Notes: a model not told the origin generated them from the letters alone. 64,000 nucleotides of DNA from Symbiodinium sp. CCMP2592 (GCA_905221615.1 CAJNDT010003369.1:558001-622000); one strand, 5' to 3'; counted from the first letter of the stretch, positions 9,847-19,834 are shown. Translations and numbers: made by a program.

Positions 9847-10212
9847 TATTGGAACGGCAACAAAGCAGATCCAGAATAGTACATCCTAAAGCCCCAAACC
9901 CTAAACCAAAAAAACCTACCAAAACATGAGCCCCCCAGAATGCTTCCCAGAACCTCGCAGGGAAGTCTCGATGCTTGGTGCCTTTCTTTGGCAATCGGTT
10001 TTGGGTTTCGGGTTGCTGTAGTTCTTTGTTTCATTTGGAAGATAACACCCCAACTCTGTCTGACTGGACGAGACATTCTAATCAGCCTTGTTCTAATTAT
10101 CAAGGCCCTATTATCAAGCACCCTAGCCTGCCTTCAGCCCGACGCCCAGCACCGAAACCCGAACCTAGTATGAGGGCTCCAGGGTTCAGGGTTAATGGGT
10201 GGACGATTCCCA

Positions 10213-10321
10213 AATGGGAGTTTCCGAAAATTAGGGGGCACCTTATTTGGGGGTCCTTATAATAAGGATCCTACTATGTAGGGTACTATATTAGTGTCCC
10301 CTATTTTCGGAAACTCACAAA
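10213..10321. repeat. PIR-E palindromic element
   Basis: Arms TGGGAGTTTCCGAAAATTAG and CTATTTTCGGAAACTCACA with central TCCTTATAATAAGGATCC. Confidence 0.8.
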
Positions 10322-10425
10322 TAGCTTTTGTGGTACCAAGTCCCAAGACCTTGAGTCTGCCAACCTTCAACCCTAAAACCCTAAACCGTGGCTTGCCCAG
10401 CCTCCGATAATGCATCTTGAAGGGT

Positions 10426-10614
10426 CTAATGTAGGGGCTTGAATAATTACTAAAACTATTTTGGGGGTTCCTTATTATACCTTCCGAAGGTTATAGTTGT
10501 AGTACAATATACCTCGGAATCCCATTTGGGGGTTCCTTGTTATAATTTTGCTAAAATATGTCTCAGAACCCTATTCGAATTCTCAAGGCCCCGATACAGA
10601 ACCCTTTTAGTAGC
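10426..10614. repeat. PIR-H element
   Basis: GTAGGGGCTTGAATAATTAC start and ATTCTCAAGGCCCCGATACAG-like end; interior GGGGGTTCCTTATTATA repeated. Confidence 0.5.
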
Positions 10615-10672
10615 CCTCAAAGTAACCCCTTTAAAGGAACCCTACCCTGAACTGAATATTCAGGCCCCGATT

Positions 10673-10985
10673 CTAAACCCCTAAACCCTAAACCCCTAAA
10701 TCCTGAACCCCTAAACCCTAAACCCCTAAACCCCTGAACCCTAAACCCCTAAACCCTGAACCCTAAACCCCTTAACCCTAAGGCTCTAGAGAACTGCGCC
10801 TCTTCAAGAGCGCACCAAGCGAGCTCGAGCTCCAGGCCTAAACTTTTAGGGCCTTTAAGGCTTATGGTTTTTAGGGTTTTGAGGATTTTCAGGGTTTTTG
10901 GGTTTTTAAAGGTTTTTAGGGTTTTTAGGGTTTAGCGTCTAGGCGTTTAGGGTCTGGGGTTTAGGGTTCAGGGTTTTTATATGCC
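10673..10985. repeat. Internal telomere-like tract, both orientations
   Basis: C-strand CCCTAAACC units to about 10785, then G-strand variants with long T runs (GGTTTTTAGGG) at 10860-10980. Confidence 0.8.
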
Positions 10986-11113
10986 CTAAAAGAAAGCCTA
11001 AACCCCGAGACGCAAGCTCTCGGATGGAGGGTAGGTTGGCAAGTTCTTATTGGGCGGGCTCAGGGGTTTATGAATTCAGAGTTCAGGAATAGACCGAAGC
11101 CATTCCCACACAG

Positions 11114-11303
11114 GCAACCCGGAGTAAGACTGAACAAGATCGCAGAGCGGGATGCACTGTGGAGAGGCCCACCCTAGTGAGGTCTGCTGAGCGTCCTCCG
11201 GTGCGTCGCTCCCAGAGGGAGGAGAAGCCGCTTTTCAGTCCATGCCTTTCGGTTCAGCCAACGCCTTTAAACCTGGGGAGGCCTCGATCTGTGGATCCGG
11301 GTT
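11114..11303 (+). CDS. Candidate exon, unknown protein
   Basis: Preceded by CCACACAG; open frame ATRSKTEQDRRAGCTVERP... about 60 codons, basic and proline-containing. It runs into CCCTAAA sequence, so the 3' border is unclear. Confidence 0.33.
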
Positions 11304-11718
11304 TCCTAAACCCTAAACCCCTAAATCCCTATGCCCCAAGCCCTTAAAGGTTTTGCCAGGACCCCCAAAGGTTCTTCAAAAGAGGGCCGATGGTCCTCAA
11401 TAGTGGGTATTTGGGGGAGGGCAGTTGGGGTCTAGCTGAATGTCTTATTACAGAAACCCCAAGCCTGAGGCAGAGTGGATGCCCAGATTATGGCCCGTCT
11501 CCTTTGTCATAGTTGGTGAGTAGCATGTTTGAATTTTTATACGTACTTAAGCCCACTTAGGAATAGAAATTTACATGTTTATAGTATCCCAACCATGAAC
11601 AAACTTGTTTCGGCATACAAAACATCACACCTGGTGAATTGAATAACCTTCAGGGTTTAAGGTTTAGAGTTCATTATTTAGGTTTTAGGGTATAGGGTTT
11701 AGGGCATATACAGTCCTA

Positions 11719-11920
11719 CTTGGACGTTCATGGGTGGTTATAAGTGGGCCTAAAATTAAGGTAACTATAGCTATAACCCAATTTAGGGACTTATAACTGC
11801 ACTGATAGCTACCCATGAACCCTCAAGTAGACCCTAAACCCTATACCCTTATAGAATCTCTAAAGATCCCTTTAAAGGGACCCTTAAAGGAACCCTTAAA
11901 GCTACCCATGAACCTCCAAA
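11719..11920. repeat. PIR-A element with telomere-core extension
   Basis: Arms CTTGGACGTTCATGGGTGG / CCATGAACCCTCAAG at 11719-11827, followed by CCCTAAACCCTATACCC, a CTTTAAAGGGACCC block, and a second CCATGAACCTCCAA arm. Confidence 0.7.
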
Positions 11921-11983
11921 TACCCCTGATCCATAACGACTGAGCCGGTCAGCATTACCCGGGCTCGGGAACTCAGGATCGAG

Positions 11984-12110
11984 GCCGGTTTAGGGTTTCG
12001 GGTTTCGGGTTTCGGGTTTAGGGTTCAGGGTTTAGGGTTTCGGGTTTAGGGTTCAGGGTTTAGGGTTTCGGGTTTAGGGTTTCGGGTTTAGGGTTTAGGG
12101 TTCAGGGATG
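11984..12110. repeat. Internal telomere-like array (TTTAGGG/TTTCGGG)
   Basis: Alternating GTTTAGGG, GTTTCGGG and GTTCAGGG units on the + strand; single-base variants of the telomere unit repeated in register. Confidence 0.9.
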
Positions 12111-12374
12111 AACCAAGTTTTCGCATCCGACAGACCTTATCCCGCACCCGAAATCCTAAAGCCAAAAACCTCCATAGTTGGCCCCAGAGTTTAAGGGTTT
12201 TTGCTAGTCGTTAGTGTATGCACCGCTCCTTAGCGACCATGGGTGAGCGTGTATTTCGGGTTTCGATTCGGGTGTACTGGTTAGGGTTTGGGGGTATGTT
12301 GCACTAAACTTTCGTGAGACCTATAAGGTACATGCTTTATCACTTTTTCCGACCCATACATTATGCTACCCCAG

Positions 12375-12428
12375 GACGGGCGGGTGGGATCGGAAGATGA
12401 GTTCGCGGCGTCCGCCGAAAATGAAAAG
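12375..12428 (+). CDS. Candidate 54-nt exon
   Basis: CCCCAG before and GTCCAC after; 18 codons DGRVGSEDEFAASAENEK, acidic and in one frame. Clean AG/GT borders. Confidence 0.42.
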
Positions 12429-12636
12429 GTCCACCCTGACCCTGTACCCTAAACCCTTAAGATTTCTGAGCATCAACCCGCAGGCAGGAGTTAGGCTTCA
12501 TAGGGAATACTCGAACCGTGTAAAACTCATCTTGTTGCAGGTTCTTCGATTAAAGCACTGGTTCTATTGAGGGCTGTGCATACGGGTCATGCCAGTCTGG
12601 AAGGCCCCTAAATTGGCTGGTTGTTGAGTTTTGCAG

Positions 12637-12767
12637 GAGGGGTGTTCAGCGCGACGTTGAGAAGACAGATCTTTACAAGGTCGCACACCGTTACGGCCCG
12701 AGTCTTGGGGGAGATGCAGATTTGCAAGGTGCAGGAGATCGTAATGGAGCTGATGGCGGCTTTTAAG
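12637..12767 (+). CDS. Candidate exon, unknown protein
   Basis: Acceptor TTTTGCAG, donor AAG/GTGCCT. Frame reads GVFSATLRRQIFTRSHTV...MELMAAFK. An alternative frame (RGVQRDVEKTDLYKVAHRYG) is also open to 12766. Either way the block is unique and protein-like. Confidence 0.42.
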
Positions 12768-12802
12768 GTGCCTGTTCATCCAAAGCCCTGCGCCGAAATC
12801 CT

Positions 12803-12985
12803 AAACCTCGAAACCCTAAACCCTAAACCCTAAAACCTAAACCCTAAACCCTGAAACCTAAACCCTAAACCCTAAAACCTAAACCCTAAACCCTAAACCC
12901 TAAACCCTAAACCCTAAACCCTAAACCCTAAACCCTAAACCCTAAACCCTAAACCCTAAACCCGAAACCCTAAAACCTAAACCGC
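12803..12985. repeat. Internal telomere array (CCCTAAA)n
   Basis: About 25 C-strand units with occasional CCTAAAA variants; one of the purest arrays in the window. Confidence 0.95.
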
Positions 12986-13034
12986 AGTCGAAGCCCTTGA
13001 CCTCATGACTCCTTCTCACTCCCTGGTTTTGCAG

Positions 13035-13101
13035 CTCAGGTCTTACAGAAGTTATGGAAGCTCCGAAAGCGTGAGCCCCAAGGCCCGAAAGCCATGACTG
13101 A
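13035..13101 (+). CDS. Candidate exon next to PIR-A
   Basis: Acceptor GGTTTTGCAG; frame AQVLQKLWKLRKREPQGPK then the palindrome. A second frame (LRSYRSYGSSESVSPKARKP) is also open. Confidence 0.38.
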
Positions 13102-13317
13102 CTTAAAAGCTCATGGGACTTAGTAGTTGGGGTCCTTAAGGGGTCCCTTTAAAGGGAATCTATAGGGATACTATAAGGGTTTAGGGTTTAGGGTCTACTT
13201 GAAGGCTCATGGGACTTAATAAGTAAGGTTATAAGTAGGTTATAATTAGGATAACCCCACTTAGGGGACTTATAACCCCAATTATAACCTATTTACTAAG
13301 TCCCATGATCCTTTAAG
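13102..13317. repeat. PIR-A composite with telomere core
   Basis: CTTAAAAGCTCATGGGACTT, then GGGGTCCTTAAGGGGTCCC...GGGTTTAGGGTTTAGGG, then a full PIR-A to CCATGATCCTTTAAG. Confidence 0.8.
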
Positions 13318-13324
13318 TGCCCTT

Positions 13325-13451
13325 ATGCCAAAAAGACCCAAAGCTGTAAAGATGGAAGCCCGCCCAGAACATGCAGATGTGCTATCAGTTGCTATCGCGC
13401 TAGAACTGGATCCCCAAAGTCACAGCTGTTTGAGGGGCCCTGAACCCTGAA
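13325..13451 (+). CDS. Candidate exon or small ORF after PIR-A
   Basis: ATG at 13325 opens MPKRPKAVKMEARPEHADVL... 41 codons to TGA; strongly protein-like and unique. It begins eight bases after the palindrome ends. Confidence 0.42.
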
Positions 13452-13491
13452 CCCCCCAACTCAAACCCCAAACCCTAAACCCCAAGGCCAA

Positions 13492-13593
13492 ATGGGTAGT
13501 TGTCAAAAGCAGTGTCCCTTTTTGGGTACCCTAAATATATGGTGCCGTATTATGAGAGGGACCCAAAAAGGGACCCTAATTTTGACAACCACC
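13492..13593. repeat. PIR-D palindromic element
   Basis: Arms ATGGGTAGTTGTCAAAA and AATTTTGACAACCACC, with CCCTTTTTGGGTACCC inside. Confidence 0.8.
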
Positions 13594-13605
13594 GAAATCC
13601 TAAAC

Positions 13606-13705
13606 CGGCCTCGTTTTGCTCAAAGAGCATACGCACAGAGCCGGCCCCTGGTTTGAACTGGTGGCAGCCATGGCGCCAATGCTGCAAGGAGCCCTTTCGG
13701 TTTAA
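13606..13705 (+). CDS. Candidate terminal exon after PIR-D
   Basis: Frame TGLVLLKEHTHRAGPWFELV... ends at TAA 13703-13705; amphipathic WFELVAAMAPMLQGALSV at the end. No family recognised. Confidence 0.38.
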
Positions 13706-14182
13706 CGGGCGCAGTAATTAGGGTTTAGGTGTTTAGGGTTTAGGTGTTTAGGGTTTAGGCTTTAGGGTTTAGGGTTTAGGGCTTAGGAGTTCAGGGGTTC
13801 CGATAAGGTTTTGAAAGGGGTATGATGGGTTTTAGCACTGGGGTTTCCAAAGGACCCAGTTGTTAGGTTCTTGAGCAAAGGATGGCAGCTGTATTGGTTA
13901 GTTTTGGGAGAGTACATAAATAGTAGGTGCTTAACCCTAAACCCTAAACCCTGACCCCTAAACCCCGAACCCTAAGCTAGGAGGCTTAAAACAAGAGCAT
14001 CCTCAACAGCCCTGATACTTTCCTGCACTATCAATCGAAGGCCCTAAACTCCTAAACTAAATCCCAAACCTCAGATCCCTAACTTCCCTTGATCCCCAAA
14101 CCCGAAATCCCTAACGTATAAATCTCTAAATGCCCTAAGCCCTTAAACCCTAAATCCTCAATCCCTAAACCCGAGATGCCTA

Positions 14183-14385
14183 CAGTACACTTCATAAAGT
14201 TGGAAACCGGATTAAGGCCAAATAGTGCTGGGATTCCCTTTACATTCTTCTCAAGGATTGAGGCTATGGGTTTCCAACTTTTGGGGCTTCTAATGTAGGG
14301 AGTATTCCTCAATCCCCAAGAGTCATGTATAGGGAATCCCAGCACTATTTGGCCTTAATCAGGTTTCCAACTTCATGGCTCCTAA
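14183..14385. repeat. PIR-G element, rearranged
   Basis: CATAAAGTTGGAAACCGGAT ... GGGTTTCCAACTTTTGGGGC, followed by an inverted partial copy (GGGAATCCCAGCACTATTTG ... GTTTCCAACTTCATGGC). Confidence 0.65.
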
Positions 14386-14519
14386 ACCCTAAACCCTAAA
14401 CCCTAAACCAACTTCATGGCTTTTACTGTACATTCATCTGAGGCTCCCACGCCTGGCACTCTCCGGCCGGGTGCCGGATTCTGCCTTCAGGCGCTGAGAG
14501 TTTCAGGGTTCAGGAGTTT

Positions 14520-14745
14520 AGGGTTTAGAGATTCAGGTTTGGGGTTTAGGGTTTAGGGTTTAGGAGTCAAGGTTTAGGGTTTAGGTTTTGGGAGTTTAAG
14601 GATTTTGTTTTGGAGGAGTCTAGGGCGTGGGGGTTTAAGGGTTTAGGAGTTTTGGGGTGTAGGGTTTTGTTTAGAGTTTGAGGAGCTTAGGGTTTGGGGG
14701 TTTAGGCTTTCGGGGTTTACGGGCTTAGGGGTTTAGGGGTTTAGG
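14520..14745. repeat. Degenerate G-strand telomere-like tract
   Basis: GTTTAGGG with many insertions (GGAGTTTAGGG, GGGTTTAAGGG). Confidence 0.85.
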
Positions 14746-15047
14746 GTAATAAATGCAAAGTAGGATTTCGGGCTAAGGAGTTTGGGGTTCAGGATTTAGG
14801 ACCTCGGACTTGATGCTGTGACGGCGTCGCTGCTGGACCTCTATTTCATGTCCGTCGCATGCTCTCCCGATTTGTGGGTACTTCCTTGGCTATCTGGATG
14901 TGGAGCCCGGTTTCTTTTGCTGCGTTCGGTGTCATGCGGCTCCTTTGTCCTGACTTCACAGCTTTTCCTCTTGCCACTCCTTGCGGCCGTGTCACCATCT
15001 TCTGCCGTCCCGAGACCCGGCTCTTGGCCTTTTTCTCGGTTCGCAGC

Positions 15048-15130
15048 TGTCTGCAATGCGGCTCTTGCCATAAAGGTGCAACCCAGCGCGGGAGGCAACT
15101 GCCAGGTAGCGCCGCGCAACCCTTTCCCCA
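15048..15130 (+). CDS. Coding-like block left of PIR-A, continuous with the next
   Basis: Follows a pyrimidine-rich stretch and CGGTTCGCAG. Frame reads ALAIKVQPSAGGNCQVAPRN. Removing the palindrome and one CA duplication joins it in frame to 15253-15374. The same region on the minus strand (15143-14841) also gives an open hydrophilic frame, so strand is not certain. Confidence 0.45.
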
Positions 15131-15250
15131 CTTGAAGGATCATGGGATTTAGTAAGTAAGGTTATAAGTATCCTAATTGGGTTTATAAGTAGTTATAACT
15201 GTAGTTACCTTACTTATATCCTCCATCACTAAGTCCCATGATCCTTTAAG
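15131..15250. repeat. PIR-A element inside a reading frame
   Basis: 120 bp; CTTGAAGGATCATGGG ... CCATGATCCTTTAAG; CA on both sides as target duplication. It brings an in-frame TGA at 15133. Confidence 0.85.
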
Positions 15251-15374
15251 CAGGAGTCTGAGTGCACCCGACGACCCCGTGCCGGCGGGGGAGGTCGCCC
15301 TTCGCCCTGACACTCCCAGTGGCACTTTTGAGGGGCTCGCTGCTTTCATTGAAGGTGCCACAGAGGGGACCTAA
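15251..15374 (+). CDS. Coding-like block right of PIR-A, to stop
   Basis: Frame RSLSAPDDPVPAGEVALRPD... ends at TAA 15372-15374. Acidic and proline-containing, unique sequence. In frame with 15048-15130 once 122 nt (element plus one CA) are removed. Confidence 0.5.
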
Positions 15375-15631
15375 AGCCGAAACCATGACCTAAACCCTAA
15401 ATCCTAAAATGAATGAAACCATGTCCTCGAAGTCCTGAGCTGTTTCTCCAAAATCGAAAACCTATCCGGGCGCTTCAGAACCTACCATTTTCGGGGTTCC
15501 CTGATCTGATTTCCTGCAAACCTGAAGGAGGGTTCTGAAAGGGTTTAAGGTTCCTATACTGTATAGGGATTCATAGCATACGGGTATAAGGCCCCTACCT
15601 TTAAGGGGTCCTTCAGGAAAGTTCCTTAAAG

Positions 15632-15697
15632 ATGGCAGATTTTGGGGGGCTGCAACTTGTTCTTAAATCCGAAGCTCCCGCAGAGCGGGACCCCTGA
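15632..15697 (+). CDS. Candidate short coding block
   Basis: ATG opens MADFGGLQLVLKSEAPAERD to TGA 15695-15697; lies just left of a PIR-A composite. Confidence 0.33.
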   Translation: MADFGGLQLVLKSEAPAERDP

Positions 15698-15723
15698 AAG
15701 ATGCTCCCAACCACCGTCTGCTA

Positions 15724-15948
15724 CTTAAAGGATCATGGGACTTAGTAATTGGGGTCCTTAAGGGGTCCCTTTAAGGAGTCTGTAGGGGTACTATACTATA
15801 AGGGTTTAGGGTTTAGGGTCTACTTAAAGGATCATGGGACTTAGTAATTTTGGTTTTATGTACGGCAACTGCAAATGAAATTACCTATAACCCCAATTGA
15901 GGTACTTATGACCCTACTTACTATTACTAACTCCCATGATCCTCCAAG
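15724..15948. repeat. PIR-A composite with telomere core
   Basis: CTTAAAGGATCATGGGACTT, TTAAGGGGTCCCTTTAAGG, GGGTTTAGGGTTTAGGG, then a full PIR-A; TA on both outer sides. Confidence 0.8.
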
Positions 15949-15952
15949 TACA

Positions 15953-16048
15953 TTGGGACAGCCTCCCCCCCCTCCGCCACCGGAAGCGAACATTCCAAAT
16001 CCAGACCCGAAGCCCAATCCGCAAAGCAACACCCAAAATCGAGCCTAA
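15953..16048 (+). CDS. Candidate proline-rich exon
   Basis: Immediately after PIR-A; LGQPPPPPPPEANIPNPD... to TAA 16046-16048. Proline-rich linker-like. Confidence 0.38.
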   Translation: MGQPPPPPPPEANIPNPDPKPNPQSNTQNRA

Positions 16049-16414
16049 ACCCTAAACCCCAAACTGGGCCACTACACCCTTGCAACCTTAAACCCTAAAC
16101 CTCTACAATGGGGCATCCTAAACCTTAAACCCTAAACCCCAAAACCCCTAAACCCCTAAATCCTAAACCCTAAACTCTAAAAACCGTAAAGTAGAAGCTC
16201 CGAGCCCGAATCCCTAAGCGTCTAGATCCAACCCCAAAGCTCTGTTCGGGGTTTGGGGTTTCGGGGTTCCTTTAAAGGGTTACCATAAGGGATCTAGAAG
16301 GCTACTATAATATAGGGGCCTCAATAATCACCCATTTTTGCTATTTTGGGGTTTCGGGCTTCGGGGAGGGCTGAGGGACTGAGGGCTTTCGTGCTTAGGG
16401 CTTATTGGCATGTA

Positions 16415-16560
16415 CTAACTAGGGTTTAGGGTTTAGGGTGTAGGGTTTAGGGTGTAGGGTTTAGGGTTTAGGGTGTAGGGTTTAGGGTTTAGGGTGTAGG
16501 GTTTAGGGTTTAGGGTGTAGGGTTTAGGGTTTAGGGTGTAGGGTTTAGGGTTTAGGGGGT
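16415..16560. repeat. Higher-order telomere-like array
   Basis: Tandem units of GTTTAGGGTTTAGGGTGTAGG (21 nt), seven or more times; a regular 3-unit period built from TTTAGGG. Confidence 0.92.
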
Positions 16561-16580
16561 ACCCCAAACCCTAAACCTGA

Positions 16581-16709
16581 AACAGCCCAGCCCGTCCCAC
16601 CTCAGCGTCCCAACAGCAGGCCAAGAGCAGTGGCACCCCACCTGGCCGATGGCTCCTCGCCGAACTCGGAGCCTGTCAAGACATGTGGGTTGGAGACCGT
16701 TCAACTTAA
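16581..16709 (+). CDS. Candidate exon, unknown protein
   Basis: Open frame NSPARPTSASQQQAKSSGTP... with GRWLLAELGACQDMWVGDRS at its end, stop TAA 16707-16709. Confidence 0.38.
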   Translation, partial: NSPARPTSASQQQAKSSGTPPGRWLLAELGACQDMWVGDRST

Positions 16710-16989
16710 ATCCCTGACCCTAAACCCTAGACCCTAAACCCTAGACCCTAAACCCTATAAGCTCGAAGCCACAACTTCTTCAAAGGGAGCTCCGGGGAAA
16801 CATACAGAGGCTTAAGGGTTCAGAGTCTAGGGTATGTGAGCACAAGCTCAGATTTTTCCGCACTTGGAGGCCCTTTTGGTCCTGGTTTGAGACCCTTCAA
16901 TTTTAAGGCCGCGTAGACCCTAGACTATAGTCTCCTTCGGAATTATTGTTTCGCTTTTTCTTCATATAGAACCCAAGAGAATATGAACA

Positions 16990-17240
16990 CCATTATTTTT
17001 GTTAGGGTTCTAAGGGGGTATAGTAGACCCTAAACCCGGAACCCCTAACCCTTAAACACGAAGCTGTAGTCTGCTTTAAGGCCTTAGGCGTTCTAACTTT
17101 GGGGTTGCGGGATCTGGGTTTCGGGGTTTAGGGTTTAGGGTTTAGGGGGGGTCCCACGCTTGAAGATGTTGGGGGAGGTAACGGTTTAGGTTTTAGGGTT
17201 TAGGGTGTTTAGGGTTAGGTGGGGTCTAAGGGCTCTTAGG
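16990..17240. repeat. Degenerate telomere-like sequence
   Basis: Mixed CCCTAAAC and GTTTAGGG motifs; nothing coding recognised. Confidence 0.6.
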
Positions 17241-17420
17241 CTTTGGGGATTTCTTTGGGGAATGGAGAGTTGGAACATGGGCTTATGATGATTGCTGCAT
17301 ATATTCCCTACACTTTACCTTAAGGGTATGAGGATCATGACGTTCCGGCTTTCTGGTCTTTTGTAGGGTGCAATGTCTCCTACGCTTTGGGGATTTTCGT
17401 TTGGCGGGCTTTGGGGGAGT

Positions 17421-17643
17421 AACGAGCAACGCGACGGGTTGCAATTTCGTCAAGCCAGCGCCGATGGCAATAATTGCTTAATCGACTCAATCACAAGTGC
17501 TCTAGCGATTGCAAACTCGCCAGACGGGCACCTGGTGAAGAATGCCAAGGCTGCGTCTTCCGGCGCAGGACTTGGCTCCAAAACATCTCGTACCTCATGT
17601 CGTGGCTCGCCCGAAGGCTTGCCGACAGTGTCGACAGACGTTG
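17421..17643 (+). pseudogene. OTU-protease-like fragment, frames disagree
   Basis: One frame carries ADGNNCLIDSITSAL (about 17460-17505), resembling the catalytic-Cys block of OTU-type cysteine proteases (D-G-N-x-C-L). A second frame from 17536 (LRLPAQDLAPKHLVPHVVAR) continues across the next two palindromes when they are removed. The frame change means either a frameshift or an unseen intron. OTU assignment rests on this one motif. Confidence 0.35.
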
Positions 17644-17763
17644 CTTGGAGGATCATGGGACTTAGTAAGTAGGGTTATAATTACTTTAATTGGGGTTATA
17701 AGTAATTATAACCGGAGTTACCTTATTTATAACCCCAATTACTAAGTCCCATGAGCCTTTAAG
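17644..17763. repeat. PIR-A element inside a reading frame
   Basis: 120 bp; CTTGGAGGATCATGGG ... CATGAGCCTTTAAG; TG on both sides. Removal with one TG keeps the left frame open into 17766-17836. Confidence 0.85.
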
Positions 17764-17836
17764 TGGTTCGTGCCAATGACCCAGCGCTTCGCCCGTGTTG
17801 GCGCTCAGCGACTGTTGCCGTGAACTTTGCAGAGAG
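17764..17836 (+). CDS. Coding-like block between two palindromes
   Basis: Reads VRANDPALRPCWRSATVAVN in the frame that joins both neighbours after removal of PIR-A and PIR-B. Confidence 0.42.
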
Positions 17837-17946
17837 CCCAGAGACTCCAATATCCCTTAATTAAGGAATATTCCTTAAATCCTAGTAGGGATCCTACTAT
17901 AATTTAAGGTATATTCCTTAATTAAGGGATATTGGAGTTTCTGGGG
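17837..17946. repeat. PIR-B element inside a reading frame
   Basis: CCCAGAGACTCCAATATCCC ... GGGATATTGGAGTTTCTGGGG, flanked by AG. Removal with one AG joins 17764-17836 to 17949-18084 in frame. Confidence 0.85.
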
Positions 17947-18084
17947 AGACAGCACGCAAATGCCGATCTGCAGCCCGACGTACACGGCCGAGCAATTGCG
18001 TACTTTCTGCTGGACTACTGTATCAACGGCGCAGCATCCGAAAGTAAGGAACTTCTGCAGGGCTTAAAGGTTCGGGGAATTTGA
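17947..18084 (+). CDS. Coding-like block right of PIR-B, to stop
   Basis: Reads RQHANADLQPDVHGRAIAYF then LLDYCINGAASESKELLQG; stop TGA 18082-18084. Unique and protein-like; same ancestral gene as 17764-17836. Confidence 0.45.
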   Translation, partial: RQHANADLQPDVHGRAIAYFLLDYCINGAASESKELLQGLKVRGI

Positions 18085-18180
18085 GGTCTTAGGGCTCCTT
18101 GTGGGGAAGTTTTAGGGGTTTGGGACTTTAGGTTTCTGGTGGGTGCTGGGCTTAAGGCTTCGGGGAGCTCTAGGATTCTA

Positions 18181-18224
18181 GGGCACGCTTTCGACATGTT
18201 TGGATGGTGCAACCGCCAAGCCTA
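18181..18224 (+). CDS. Candidate exon ending at PIR-A
   Basis: Reads GHAFDMFGWCNRQAY up to the palindrome. Confidence 0.35.
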
Positions 18225-18323
18225 CTTAAAGGATCATAGGACTTAGTAACTGGGAATATAATTACTTGTAACCCCAACTAAGGTACTTATAACCCTACTT
18301 ACTAAGTCCCATGATCCTCCAAG
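18225..18323. repeat. PIR-A element, shortened
   Basis: 99 bp; CTTAAAGGATCATAGGACTT ... CCATGATCCTCCAAG; TA on both sides. Confidence 0.8.
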
Positions 18324-18482
18324 TAGGTGCAGCTATTCTGGCTTCTGTCTTTATGAACCTCCGACTTCAACCCCTGAACCCTCATAATCCTGTGGAGCCC
18401 TCCAAATCAAGGAGACCCCACAACCCTAAACCTCTATCAGAATCCGCGGTTTAGGGTTTGGGATTTAAGTTCTATGCATGCA

Positions 18483-18579
18483 TGCATTGCGGACTGTCCC
18501 GAAGGGGGTCGTCGGAAGAATGACCAACAGTATTCCTATACCCAACATAAAGTTTACGAACAGCGCTTTGATTTCTCAG
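18483..18579 (+). CDS. Candidate exon with GT donor
   Basis: Frame CIADCPEGGRRKNDQQYSYT then QHKVYEQRFDFS; ends TTTCTCAG/GTTTGC. Confidence 0.42.
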
Positions 18580-18863
18580 GTTTGCCTGGACTTATGTGTA
18601 CTGCACAATCTTTCAGTCCTCGGGGTTCCTGATCATAGCTATTACTAGACAATCCTTTATGCATTACTGTTGCTGATTATTATGCTAGTGTATGCTTATG
18701 CTGTAATAGACCCTCCAAGCCCGAATCTGATTATGAATGGCCGATGATGGAAAGGTTCATGAGCATGACCACCCTAAACCCTAAAGCCTTAGCTTTATAC
18801 CCCATGTTACGAAGGATCCTGAACATGACCACCCTAAACCCTCCCTAAACCCTAAATCCTATA

Positions 18864-18963
18864 CTTAAAAGGTTCATGGGACATTGTAATTGGGGTTATA
18901 GATAAGGTAGCTCCGGTTGTAAAAACTTATTACCCCAATTAAGGTACTTATAACCCTACTCCC
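18864..18963. repeat. PIR-A element, right arm lost
   Basis: CTTAAAAGGTTCATGGGACA ... TACTTATAACCCTACT, then CCCTAAACC instead of the terminal arm. Confidence 0.6.
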
Positions 18964-18985
18964 TAAACCCTAAATCCTATACCCC

Positions 18986-19090
18986 ATATGGGAGTTTCCC
19001 GAAAATAGGGGACCCCAATATAGTATCCTAAATAGTAGGATCCTGATTAGAAGGACCCCAAGGTACCCCTAATTTCGGAAACTCCCATAT
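18986..19090. repeat. PIR-E element
   Basis: CATATGGGAGTTTCCCGAAA ... TTTCGGAAACTCCCATAT. Confidence 0.8.
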
Positions 19091-19098
19091 TGCGGAGG

Positions 19099-19185
19099 TT
19101 CCTGAACATGACCATGCACAAGCTCGTTGAAATGCCTCGGGCCTACAGTGGCCAAAAGGCGCGGCCTCTTCTCTCGAAGCCCTGA
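19099..19185 (+). CDS. Candidate exon after PIR-E
   Basis: FLNMTMHKLVEMPRAYSGQK to TGA 19183-19185; starts eight bases after the palindrome. Confidence 0.4.
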   Translation, partial: FLNMTMHKLVEMPRAYSGQKARPLLSKP

Positions 19186-19378
19186 ACCAAAAATTGAACC
19201 CTAAAACTAAACCCTAGAGCTCTAAAGCCCTAAACCGTGAACCCTCAAGCGCTAATTAAAGCCAAAACTTTGTCATAGTTGGGTAGCATTTTACATTTTT
19301 ATGAGTACTTAAACCCAATAAGGAATAAAGATTTTCTGTTTTCATCCTCTCCCAACAACGAACTAGTAAAGCACGAAA

Positions 19379-19483
19379 ACTTTAAGCCGAACCAAGATGT
19401 TCGGAGATGGGTCTCCCCAGTGGGGGGCTCCGCTGATTACAGCTGCATAGAAGGCGACAGGGCACCTCAGTCAGACCCTGTTA
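19379..19483 (+). CDS. Candidate exon ending at PIR-A
   Basis: Reads FKPNQDVRRWVSPVGGSADY then SCIEGDRAPQSDPV before the palindrome. Confidence 0.4.
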
Positions 19484-19601
19484 CTTGGAGGATCATAGGA
19501 CTTAGTAAGTAGGCTTATAAGTACCTCAATAGGGGTTATAAGTAATTACAACCGAAGTCCTTATTTGTCACCCTAATTACTAAGTCCCATGAACCTTTAA
19601 G
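19484..19601. repeat. PIR-A element
   Basis: CTTGGAGGATCATAGGACTT ... CATGAACCTTTAAG; TA on both sides. Confidence 0.82.
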
Positions 19602-19653
19602 TAAACCCTGATCCCAGGACTTGAGGTCTTGAAGTTATGGGCCTAGTGCTTAG

Positions 19654-19797
19654 GATTGGCGAGGTGACAGGTCCTCGTGGCATGACCATGCTTGCCCTAG
19701 CATAGGACAAGCAATCAAGCGCGGCAGGGAGAGGTCAAGGTACCTACAAAGGAGGCACGCAGAACCTAGGTGGTCGTCTTACTGCAACGCCACGTGA
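19654..19797 (+). CDS. Candidate exon, basic protein segment
   Basis: After GTGCTTAG; WRGDRSSWHDHACPSIGQAI then KRGRERSRYLQRRHAEPRW; stop TGA 19795-19797. Confidence 0.42.
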   Translation, partial: DWRGDRSSWHDHACPSIGQAIKRGRERSRYLQRRHAEPRWSSYCNAT

Positions 19798-19834
19798 ACG
19801 GGGTTTCAGAAAAAGTGTCACCATTTAAAGCCCT

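Noticed and set aside
15131-15250. PIR-A as a simple GA-AG intron (GATCATGG ... TTTAAG)
   Set aside because: With those borders the left exon still contains an in-frame TGA at 15133; only removal of the whole element plus one CA closes the frame.
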